From NCBI RefSeq assembly GCF_000403135.1, contig NZ_AQPN01000024.1:1-64000 (forward strand): 64,000 bases of DNA, read 5' to 3'. This DNA is from Arcticibacter svalbardensis MN12-7 (GTDB lineage Bacteria; Bacteroidota; Bacteroidia; Sphingobacteriales; Sphingobacteriaceae). The position numbers were made by a program, and so were the translations under genes. Every line of letters begins with the position of its first letter. The first letter of the stretch is position 1. Under the pieces are notes generated by a model that saw only the letters and a program-made list of their open reading frames with translations, ran no database searches and was not told the DNA's origin. Below, piece by piece: positions 45,605-53,044 of the stretch.

Positions 45605-47794
45605 ATGGAGATTAAAAAATCATTATTTGATAATTTACAGAATTTTTTCGGCTTTGATAATTTTAAAGGCGAGCAAGAAGCGATAATCACTAATATCATA
45701 CAAAGAAGGGACACCTTCGTAATTATGCCCACAGGTGGCGGCAAATCAATATGTTATCAGTTACCGGCATTAATGAGTGAAGGTACTGCTATTGTCATTT
45801 CACCACTAATAGCACTGATGAAAAATCAGGTAGATCAGTTAAGAGCATTTGGTGGGACAGAAAGTATTGCCCATTTTTTGAACTCATCTCTTAATAAGGC
45901 TGAGATCATAAAGGTTAAGCAAGACGTTTTAAGTGGGGAGACTAAATTATTATATGTGGCTCCGGAGTCACTATCGAAACCTGAGAACATCGATTTCTTG
46001 CGTCTGATCACGATTTCTTTCGTAGCCGTAGATGAAGCACATTGTATTTCTGAATGGGGACATGATTTCCGTCCCGAATATAGACGGATCCGTCAGGTGA
46101 TTAGTAATATTGGCGACAATATTCCAATTATAGCACTTACAGCCACCGCAACTCCCAAAGTACAGCAGGATATTGTTAAGAATCTTCAAATGAATGATTC
46201 TACCTTATTCAAATCATCTTTCAACAGGCCAAACCTGTATTACGAAGTACGTATTAAAAGGAATGTCGTAAAGGAAATTGTACGGTTTATCAACACCCAT
46301 GCCGGTAAATCAGGAATTATATATTGCTTAAGCCGTAAGAAGGTAGAGGAAATTTCAGAAGCTTTAAATCTGAATGGTATAAAATCACTTCCTTATCATG
46401 CCGGCCTGGACCCTAAAACAAGAGCTGATACACAGGATAAATTTCTTATGGAGGATGTAGATGTCATTGTGGCAACCATCGCTTTCGGTATGGGAATAGA
46501 CAAACCTGATGTACGTTTTGTTATTCATCACGACATTCCTAAAAGTATGGAAGGGTACTATCAGGAAACCGGCCGCGCAGGTAGAGATGGTGGCGAAGGT
46601 GTTTGTGTCGCTTTTTACTCTGAAAAGGATGTCGATAAACTGGCTAAATTTATGAAGGATAAACCTGTTGCCGAAAGGGAAATAGGCACACAGATTTTAA
46701 AGGAAGTAATTGACTATGCGGAATCAGCAGTATGCCGGCGCAAGCAGATCCTGCATTATTTTGGTGAAAACTTCGATGATGCCGGTTGCAATTGCATGTG
46801 CGACAATTGCCGTTCCCAGCGTACTTTCTTTGATGCTAGCGAGAAATTAAGGAATACCCTGATTATGATCCGTGAGTTGGGTGAGAAGTTTGACGACCAG
46901 CATATTATCAATATTTTGATGGGAGTGGATACTTCACAGATTACCGCTTACAATCATAATAAACTTCCTTATTTTGGAAGTGGTAAAGAAGATGGCCTTT
47001 TAGTTTGGAAATCTTTAATGCGTCAGGCATTACTCAATAATTACCTTTCTAAGGATATTGATAACTACGGTTTGCTGCGCTTAACAAAATCAGGAAATGG
47101 TTTTATCGACAATCCGCATTCACTTAAGTTCGTATTAAATAAACAAATGGAATTAGCTGAAGATGATTCGGATGATGCCGCTCAACAAGGAGGAGGAACA
47201 ATAGACGTGGAACTCTTAAAAATGTTGAAGGATCTTCGTAAAAAGATGGCAAAGCAAAAGGTCCTGCCACCATTCGTTATTTTTCAGGATCCTTCCCTGG
47301 ATGAAATGTGCACGCATTATCCAATTTCATTAGAAGAACTGAAACAAATTCAAGGCGTTGGACAAGGGAAAGCAATGAAATTTGGTGCTCCATTTGTCGC
47401 CTTGATTAGTAAGTATGTGGAGGAAAATGAAATTGACAGACCTATTGATCTTATCATTAAAAGTGCTGCCAATAAATCTGCCCTTAAAGTTTCTATCATA
47501 CAAAATATCGACCGCCATATCGCACTGGATGATATTGCCTCTTCCAAGGGAATCTCGTATGAAGATATTCTTCGTGAGGTGGAATCTATAGTGAACTCAG
47601 GTACGAAGCTGAATCTGAACTATTATATAGACGAGATGATCGATGAGGATCGCCAGGATGAAGTATATGATTACTTTAAGACTGCAGAAGTAGATTCTAT
47701 TGATAACGCCTTAAAAGAGCTGGGATCAGATGACTACACACGCGAAGAACTTCAGCTTATGCGAATTAAATTTTTATCAGAATTAGGAAACTAA
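45605..47794 (+). CDS. recQ: ATP-dependent DNA helicase RecQ
   Basis: 729 aa 3'-5' helicase. Motif I PTGGGKSICYQ, the DEAH box with its RecQ aromatic loop (DEAHCISEWGHDFRPEY), motif VI QETGRAGRDG and the four-cysteine zinc site (CRRKQIL...CNCMCDNC) are intact. A winged-helix (RQC) domain follows, then an HRDC domain (~530-610) and an extra ~120-residue C-terminal region with a helical wHTH-like segment. The stop overlaps the kdsA start by one base, so it heads a packed operon recQ-kdsA-gatB-tlpA. Confidence 0.96.
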   Translation: MEIKKSLFDNLQNFFGFDNFKGEQEAIITNIIQRRDTFVIMPTGGGKSICYQLPALMSEGTAIVISPLIALMKNQVDQLRAFGGTESIAHFLNSSLNKAEIIKVKQDVLSGETKLLYVAPESLSKPENIDFLRLITISFVAVDEAHCISEWGHDFRPEYRRIRQVISNIGDNIPIIALTATATPKVQQDIVKNLQMNDSTLFKSSFNRPNLYYEVRIKRNVVKEIVRFINTHAGKSGIIYCLSRKKVEEISEALNLNGIKSLPYHAGLDPKTRADTQDKFLMEDVDVIVATIAFGMGIDKPDVRFVIHHDIPKSMEGYYQETGRAGRDGGEGVCVAFYSEKDVDKLAKFMKDKPVAEREIGTQILKEVIDYAESAVCRRKQILHYFGENFDDAGCNCMCDNCRSQRTFFDASEKLRNTLIMIRELGEKFDDQHIINILMGVDTSQITAYNHNKLPYFGSGKEDGLLVWKSLMRQALLNNYLSKDIDNYGLLRLTKSGNGFIDNPHSLKFVLNKQMELAEDDSDDAAQQGGGTIDVELLKMLKDLRKKMAKQKVLPPFVIFQDPSLDEMCTHYPISLEELKQIQGVGQGKAMKFGAPFVALISKYVEENEIDRPIDLIIKSAANKSALKVSIIQNIDRHIALDDIASSKGISYEDILREVESIVNSGTKLNLNYYIDEMIDEDRQDEVYDYFKTAEVDSIDNALKELGSDDYTREELQLMRIKFLSELGN

Positions 47795-48606
47795 TGATCA
47801 ATCAAATTCCTCGTATCCGTAATACCGATACCAATAATTTTTTTCTTATGGCTGGCCCCTGCGCTATAGAAGGGGAGGACATGGCTCTTAGAATAGCTGA
47901 ACGGATCGTAATGATTACCGAAAAGCTGAAAATTCCTTTTATATTCAAGGGATCCTACCGAAAAGCAAACCGCTCCAGATCTGATGCATTTACAGGTATT
48001 GGTGATGAAAAAGCACTTAAAATCCTGGCTAAGGTCGGCAGTGAATTTGGAATTCCTACCGTTACCGACATCCATGAAAGCCATGAAGCTGCCATGGCAG
48101 CCTGTTATGTGGATGTTTTACAGATCCCCGCTTTTTTATGCCGTCAAACCGATCTGCTTATTGCTGCTGCAGAAACCGGTAAAACCGTCAACATTAAAAA
48201 AGGACAGTTTCTTTCTGCGTCTTCAATGGAATTTGCAGTAGAAAAAGTCAGGGACTCCGGAAACTCTAATATTATTTTAACGGACAGGGGAAATACGTTC
48301 GGTTATCAGGATCTTATTGTAGACTTTCGGGGGATTCCTGAAATGAGGTCTTTTGGCGTTCCCGTAGTGATGGATTGTACCCATTCACTTCAGCAGCCCA
48401 ATCAGCCAAATGGAATAACAGGAGGGAAACCGGGTCTTATTGCTACCATAGCTAAAGCAGCCATTGCTGTAGGTGCAGATGGTTTGTTCATTGAAACCCA
48501 TCCCGACCCTTTAAATGCTAAATCTGATGGGGCAAATATGCTACATCTTGATTCTTTGGAACATTTATTAGAGAAGTTAATACGAATCAGGCAGGCTATT
48601 ATGTAG
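47794..48606 (+). CDS. kdsA: 3-deoxy-8-phosphooctulonate synthase
   Basis: 270 aa; condenses arabinose-5-phosphate with PEP to Kdo-8-phosphate for lipid A-Kdo. Signatures GPCAIEG, FKGSYRKANRSR, NIKKGQF, DRGNTFGY and ETHPDP are intact. C23 in AGPCAIE replaces the Asn of the E. coli-type enzyme, placing it in the metal-dependent class. Together with kdsD and lptD it shows Kdo-containing LPS. Coupled to recQ by a one-base overlap. Confidence 0.95.
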   Translation: MINQIPRIRNTDTNNFFLMAGPCAIEGEDMALRIAERIVMITEKLKIPFIFKGSYRKANRSRSDAFTGIGDEKALKILAKVGSEFGIPTVTDIHESHEAAMAACYVDVLQIPAFLCRQTDLLIAAAETGKTVNIKKGQFLSASSMEFAVEKVRDSGNSNIILTDRGNTFGYQDLIVDFRGIPEMRSFGVPVVMDCTHSLQQPNQPNGITGGKPGLIATIAKAAIAVGADGLFIETHPDPLNAKSDGANMLHLDSLEHLLEKLIRIRQAIM

Positions 48607-48610
48607 CTTT

Positions 48611-48633
48611 TTTGCCTTTAAACAGTATATTTG
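48611..48633 (+). promoter_or_regulatory. Promoter-like site upstream of gatB
   Basis: TATATTTG (48626-48633) matches TAnnTTTG; a TTTG at 48611-48614 lies 11 bases upstream, shorter than usual spacing. It follows the string ATGTAGCTTTT shared with two other leaders. Confidence 0.35.
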
Positions 48634-48668
48634 AGTTAGCTTTAATTTTTAAAATAAGTACATATATA

Positions 48669-50132
48669 ATGACAGAGAAAGTTCTGGCGAAATATGATCT
48701 CGTTATTGGTCTTGAAATTCATGCCCAACTCTTAACAAAAACTAAAATATTTTCATCTGATTCTGCATCATTTGGTGGCGATCCTAATGATCATACCAGC
48801 ATTATATCTGTTGGTCTGCCAGGTACCTTACCTAAGGTCAATGAAAAAGTAGTAGCTTATGCTGTTAAAATGGGTTGGGCTACCAACTGCACCATTAATA
48901 AACATAATCGCTTCGACCGTAAGAACTATTTCTATGCTGACCTGCCTAAGGGATACCAGATCACACAGGATGAACTTCCTATTTGTCAAAAGGGCTTCAT
49001 CACCATCCAGGTTAAAGACAATTCCGAGAAGAACATCCGGATCAACCGCATTCACATGGAAGAGGATGCCGGCAAAAGTATGCATGACCGTGACGACAAA
49101 TATTCTCTGATCGATTTAAACCGGGCAGGTGTTCCTCTTATAGAGATTGTATCCGAACCTGATCTCCGCTCTGCAGAAGAAGCCGCTGCCTATGTTACTG
49201 AAGTTAGGAAGTTGGTTCGCTATCTGGATATCTGCGATGGCAATATGGAAGAGGGAAGTTTGCGCTGCGATGCCAATATCTCGGTGAAGCTTAAAGGAAC
49301 TGATGAATATGGTGCCCGTTGTGAAGTGAAGAACTTAAACTCCATAAGGAATTTACAAAGAGCAGTGAACTATGAGTTTAAACGTCAGGTAAAGCTGGTT
49401 GAAAAAGGCGAACGTATAGAACAAAATACGCTCAATTTTAATGCCTCTACAGGAGTAACCACAGTGTTGAGGTCCAAAGAAATGGCCAATGATTACCGCT
49501 ATTTCCCCGAACCCGATCTCCCTCCTTTAGATTTAGCAGAGGAATGGATTCAAAAGCTTAAAGCAGAACTTCCTGAATTACCTGAACAACGAGTTAAACG
49601 TTACTTGAAAGACTTCGAACTGTCTCATTATAACGCATCCTTATTAACAGCAGATAGGGGAGTAGCCGACTTTTTTGAAGAGCTCGTCCTATATACTCCA
49701 TACTACAAATCAGCAGCTAACTGGGTTACTGGTCCTCTTCAATCTTATGCGAATGAGAAGGGGAAAGATCTTTCCATTTTGCGGAGCAGCTTAAAACCCA
49801 TTTCGGACATAATAAAATTGGTTGAAGAGCTTAAAATAAACTATACAGCTGCTGTCCAGCAACTTTTTCCAGCCTTAATGGCTAAAGAAAATCAATCTAT
49901 ACCACAGCTCGTTCATGATTTAAATCTTTTTATCGATACCGATGATGATGAGCTTACCGGTTTTATTGACGAAGTAGTAAGTCGCTACCCCGAAAAAGTA
50001 ATGGAATACCATAAAGGGAAAAAAGGCGTTTTAGGCTTGTTTATGGGTGACATTATGAAAATTTCCAAAGGGAAAATTGATCCCAAATCAGCAAACAAAC
50101 TTCTTCTGGAAAAATTAAAATCATTAAAGTGA
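48669..50132 (+). CDS. gatB: Aspartyl/glutamyl-tRNA amidotransferase subunit B
   Basis: 487 aa from the ATG at 48669; upstream in-frame codons from 48612 overlap the promoter-like site. GatB kinase-like domain shows the opening GLEIHAQLLTKTKIFS, LPGTLPKVN, EEDAGKS and RCDANIS. The C-terminal YqeY-like helical domain binds tRNA. With GatA and GatC it amidates misacylated Glu-tRNA(Gln)/Asp-tRNA(Asn); gatA and gatC are not in the window. Its TGA overlaps the GTG of tlpA by 3 bases. Confidence 0.95.
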   Translation: MTEKVLAKYDLVIGLEIHAQLLTKTKIFSSDSASFGGDPNDHTSIISVGLPGTLPKVNEKVVAYAVKMGWATNCTINKHNRFDRKNYFYADLPKGYQITQDELPICQKGFITIQVKDNSEKNIRINRIHMEEDAGKSMHDRDDKYSLIDLNRAGVPLIEIVSEPDLRSAEEAAAYVTEVRKLVRYLDICDGNMEEGSLRCDANISVKLKGTDEYGARCEVKNLNSIRNLQRAVNYEFKRQVKLVEKGERIEQNTLNFNASTGVTTVLRSKEMANDYRYFPEPDLPPLDLAEEWIQKLKAELPELPEQRVKRYLKDFELSHYNASLLTADRGVADFFEELVLYTPYYKSAANWVTGPLQSYANEKGKDLSILRSSLKPISDIIKLVEELKINYTAAVQQLFPALMAKENQSIPQLVHDLNLFIDTDDDELTGFIDEVVSRYPEKVMEYHKGKKGVLGLFMGDIMKISKGKIDPKSANKLLLEKLKSLK

Positions 50133-51226
50133 AACGAATCCTGCTACTTCTCCTGAGCATCATTGCTCTCTTTTTATCTTGTAAAAATAAAACTGCATTT
50201 ACTATCGATGGCAAGCTCGAAAATGCTCAAAATCTTAAAAAAGTAATGATCTATAAAGGGGATTTGCTGGTCGATTCTGCAGTGTTGAGCGATAAAGGTG
50301 AATTTCGTTTCCAAATTCCATCTCCTGATCCTGACTTTTTTTACCTGGTAGCAGATGCAAAGAATTACCTTTTACTTGCCCAGGATGGGGATGAATTGAA
50401 ATTCAAAGCCGATTATACAAGTTCTATCGGAGAGTACTCCATCGAAGGCTCTGAGGACGCTGAAAACCTAAAGGAGTTCAACACAATCAACAATAAGTAT
50501 GGGAAGGTTTTTGGGGATTTGAAAACACAATACGACCAAATGATAACGGCTCATCCGGAACAGAAAGATGCTGTCTCGCAAAAGCTTACCCCTCTTTTCG
50601 ATGCAAATATGAAAGCTTTTGCAAAAGAGTCTCTCTCCTTTGCCGCAAAGAATAGTGATAACCTTGCTGGCTTTTATGCCATGAGCATGCTCGATCCGGT
50701 TGATTATGAAGATCAGTTACTCAAATATGCGGAAGGTTTAAAGGGTAAATTTTCTACAAATAAACCTGTTCAGGAATTCATTGCCAAAATGAATAAGATA
50801 AAACCAATTGCCAAAGGTCAGCCTGCTATTGACTTCCAAAGTGTGGCGCCTAACGGACATCTTGTAAAATTATCAGATTTTAAGGGTAAATATGTGTTGC
50901 TGGACTTTTGGGCTTCATGGTGTGGACCCTGTCGCCAGGAGAATCCGAATATTGTAAAACAATATCAGGCCTATAAGAACAAAAACTTTACTATTCTTGG
51001 CGTTTCTCTGGACAATGATAAAGCCGCCTGGCTGAAAGCAATCAAAGATGATCAATTGGATTGGAACCATGTATCTGATCTGAAACAGTGGAATAGCGAA
51101 ATTGCTAGGCAGTATCAGGTTGAGGGGATTCCTGCTTCTTTCCTAATTGATCCCTCTGGAATCATTGTAGCTAAGAATCTTAGGGGTGCCGATCTTGAAG
51201 AATTCTTAAAGAAAACGTTGAAATAA
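50129..51226 (+). CDS. Lipoprotein TlpA-type thiol-disulfide reductase with N-terminal DUF4369 domain
   Basis: 365 aa. The GTG start overlaps gatB (GTGA). It has a lipoprotein signal with lipobox LFLSC and C18 as the lipidated residue, a DUF4369 beta domain (~22-125), a helical linker (~130-225) and a C-terminal thioredoxin fold with WCGPC (C265, C268) and a cis-Pro region GIPASF. It probably faces the periplasm and reduces disulfides, e.g. for cytochrome maturation or stress. This domain pair is characteristic of Bacteroidota. Confidence 0.92.
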   Translation: MKRILLLLLSIIALFLSCKNKTAFTIDGKLENAQNLKKVMIYKGDLLVDSAVLSDKGEFRFQIPSPDPDFFYLVADAKNYLLLAQDGDELKFKADYTSSIGEYSIEGSEDAENLKEFNTINNKYGKVFGDLKTQYDQMITAHPEQKDAVSQKLTPLFDANMKAFAKESLSFAAKNSDNLAGFYAMSMLDPVDYEDQLLKYAEGLKGKFSTNKPVQEFIAKMNKIKPIAKGQPAIDFQSVAPNGHLVKLSDFKGKYVLLDFWASWCGPCRQENPNIVKQYQAYKNKNFTILGVSLDNDKAAWLKAIKDDQLDWNHVSDLKQWNSEIARQYQVEGIPASFLIDPSGIIVAKNLRGADLEEFLKKTLK

Positions 51227-51329
51227 ACTGATTATACTGTTAAGATAAAGTAAGTATTAACAATTACTTAATATTAACTTAATGATTAAGTACATTTAAG
51301 CTTTTATTTTAGCAACGTAATACAAAATC

Positions 51330-52016
51330 ATGAGTTCAAATAAACAAAAGATCTTAGTCGTTGATGATGAACCTGATATCAGGGAGCTGATTGAATATAA
51401 TCTAAAAAAAGAAGGCTACCAGGTCTACACAGCCAGCAACGGTCAGGAAGGAATAGCCGAGGCAAAGAAAGTTCATCCTGATCTAATCATCCTGGACGTC
51501 ATGATGCCCAAGATGGATGGTATTGAGGCCTGCAGGATTATGCGATCCATGAATGACTTTAAATCCACGTTTATGGTATTCCTTACTGCCCGCAGTGAAG
51601 AGTATTCTGAAATTGCAGGATTTAATGTCGGTGCCGATGATTATATCGCAAAACCTATTAAAGCAAGAGCTTTAGTAAGCCGCATCAACGCGATCTTAAG
51701 ACGTAATACACAGTCCGAAGATGTAATTGAAAATAAAATTGAAATTGGCGATCTGGTTATAGACAGGGAAACTTACCTGGTATACCAACGCGGAGCAAAG
51801 GTAACTCTTGCTAAAAAAGAATTTGAATTACTTTATTTACTGGCTTCTAAACCCGGAAAAGTATATACCAGGGAGGTGATCTTGAAAAATATCTGGGAAG
51901 ACTCCGTAGTGGTCACCAATCGTACTATTGACGTTCATATCCGCAAAGTTCGTGAGAAATTGGGTGATGATTATGTCGCAACAGTTAAAGGGGTTGGATA
52001 TAAATTCGACGCTTAA
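51330..52016 (+). CDS. OmpR/PhoB-family response regulator
   Basis: 228 aa. The receiver has acidic D12-D13, acceptor D56 (LIILDVMMPKMDG), and T/K in FLTARS and IAKPIK. The C-terminal winged-helix domain (~128-228) has KEFELLYLLASKPGKVYTR and RTIDVHIRKVREKLG, which read DNA. The sequence resembles PhoB/PhoP-like regulators usually paired with a PhoR-type kinase, but no kinase gene is adjacent. It may regulate the porin or others; target unknown. A hairpin follows. Confidence 0.93.
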   Translation: MSSNKQKILVVDDEPDIRELIEYNLKKEGYQVYTASNGQEGIAEAKKVHPDLIILDVMMPKMDGIEACRIMRSMNDFKSTFMVFLTARSEEYSEIAGFNVGADDYIAKPIKARALVSRINAILRRNTQSEDVIENKIEIGDLVIDRETYLVYQRGAKVTLAKKEFELLYLLASKPGKVYTREVILKNIWEDSVVVTNRTIDVHIRKVREKLGDDYVATVKGVGYKFDA

Positions 52017-52045
52017 ATTTAAATTTTAACCACCAAAAATATAAA

Positions 52046-52098
52046 CGCTGCATTCCATTTTCCTTAAGCCCCAATCAAGAGGTCAATGGAATGCAGCG
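52046..52098 (+). terminator. Hairpin after the OmpR-type regulator
   Basis: CGCTGCATTCCATT (52046-52059) pairs perfectly with AATGGAATGCAGCG (52085-52098), 14 bp, loop 25 nt. The trailing sequence is AT-rich (CTTTAATTTAAATTT) with no long T-run. Likely terminator or mRNA 3' end. Confidence 0.55.
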
Positions 52099-52111
52099 CT
52101 TTAATTTAAAT

Positions 52112-52158
52112 TTGTATCGGGCCGAACATTCCTGTCCATTTCTACAATCCCGATACAA
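52112..52158. repeat. 10-bp inverted repeat, hairpin
   Basis: TTGTATCGGG (52112-52121) pairs perfectly with CCCGATACAA (52149-52158), loop 27 nt. Confidence 0.55.
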
Positions 52159-52278
52159 TAATCCCGTTATGTGCCAAACCAAAAATGGGTTACTTTTTCA
52201 TTCCTATTGAATCCGGTACCTGCGATATAGACGTTTCTATCCGCTCCTTATCCAACGCTCAAACTAAGCTGCTTCCGA

Positions 52279-52313
52279 TTAAAACCTTACCCTAATTAGA
52301 AACAAGGTTTTAA
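52279..52313. repeat. 10-bp inverted repeat, hairpin
   Basis: TTAAAACCTT (52279-52288) pairs perfectly with AAGGTTTTAA (52304-52313), loop 15 nt, followed by an AT-rich tail. It could be a terminator-like end of a small transcript. Confidence 0.5.
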
Positions 52314-52480
52314 ATCTTTCTGTTGGTCAAATGTAAAATGTGGCTATAAAATAAACGATTGTTAAGCTTATTCTTCCTAAATCTTCTTTAATATGTATAT
52401 TTTGAGTTAGTTTGTACCAAATAAAGAGCTGAGTGGAATCAAATTTAATTTCAGGAAATCTCAATTTAAATTCAAAAAGT

Positions 52481-52687
52481 ATGACAAAACATGAGATGGT
52501 TTCTTGTGAAAGGTGTGGTACCCGCATTGAATGCAGGGCAAATACATACTCCAGATGTCAGTGTAATGCCGTCCAGCTCAGTGCCAAAGAAGTAGAGTAT
52601 ATTGCCGAAAAGTATGAAGGATGCCTTTGTGCTTCTTGCCTAACTGCGCTTAAATCTGAACATCAGCTCCTGGTTGAACTCAACTAA
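52481..52687 (+). CDS. Cysteine-rich CWC-family protein
   Basis: 68 aa from the ATG at 52481. Eight cysteines (9, 12, 18, 26, 28, 48, 50, 53) in the pattern CxxC-x5-C-x7-CxC-x19-CxCxxC match the small cysteine-rich CWC family (CERCGTRIEC at the start, CQC in the middle), thought to bind a metal such as zinc. The function is unknown. It lies upstream of the cobalamin riboswitch and metE but ends before them, so it is probably transcribed separately. Confidence 0.8.
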   Translation: MTKHEMVSCERCGTRIECRANTYSRCQCNAVQLSAKEVEYIAEKYEGCLCASCLTALKSEHQLLVELN

Positions 52688-52694
52688 ATGTAGC

Positions 52695-52721
52695 TTTTGT
52701 CAATACTGGAATGTATATTTG
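52695..52721 (+). promoter_or_regulatory. Likely promoter of the metE leader
   Basis: TATATTTG (52714-52721) matches TAnnTTTG; a TTTTG at 52695-52699 lies 14 bases upstream, somewhat short of the usual spacing. It sits about 30 bases before the riboswitch and just after the string ATGTAGCTTTT. Confidence 0.4.
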
Positions 52722-52749
52722 TCATAGTTCTTTACATCATTCTTCCAAC

Positions 52750-52885
52750 AGTCAGGTTATTTTATCCAATTTTATGGATAGAATTAAAAAGGAACCGTGT
52801 GCAATTCACGGGCTGTCGCGCAACTGTAAGTAACATCTGCTTTAGCAGGTTACAAGCCAGGATACTTGCCGTCTGTTTGAGACCA
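52750..52885 (+). ncRNA. Cobalamin (B12) riboswitch
   Basis: The leader of metE carries aptamer landmarks in the right order: an upstream stem TATCC/GGATA, GGAACC, the core GTGCAATTCACGGGCTG, the GCGCAACTGTAA core block, and a stem GTAAC/GTTAC with CTGC/GCAG around TTTA. The B12 box AGCCAGGATACTTGCC (52855-52870) follows. It sits ahead of the B12-independent methionine synthase, a classic target: with B12 present the cell uses MetH and shuts off metE. The boundaries are approximate. Confidence 0.92.
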
Positions 52886-52929
52886 ATGCTTTCGCGATTG
52901 AAGCAGTAGTCTGGAGTTTTAAGTATCCT
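52859..52929 (+). promoter_or_regulatory. Candidate expression-platform pairing of the B12 riboswitch
   Basis: AGGATACTT inside the B12 box (52859-52867) is perfectly complementary to AAGTATCCT (52921-52929). Forming this 9-bp helix would break the aptamer, so the two folds should be exclusive. An internal smaller hairpin (TGCTT/AAGCA) lies between the arms. No classic poly-U terminator follows before the metE start. Confidence 0.55.
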
Positions 52930-53044
52930 CACACAACGGTTTACGCCCTTGATGTGATCTACTCTTGCGCTCTACTACACCCTTTTCGAAAGTATACCAA
53001 AAACGTAAGGAGCATTAATTCACATTAATGTTTAATAAAGTTTT

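Larger units (their letters stand above)
52099..52480. other. Intergenic region with two further hairpins
   Basis: No supported gene. Besides the terminator-like stem before it, two perfect 10-bp inverted repeats occur here (listed separately). A short minus-strand frame (52327-52527) has no convincing protein features. The run of three hairpins could belong to a small RNA, but no family was recognised. Confidence 0.4.

Noticed and set aside
52697..52909. 70-codon frame across the metE leader
   Set aside because: It covers the cobalamin riboswitch; the RNA structure explains the conservation and the translation is not protein-like.
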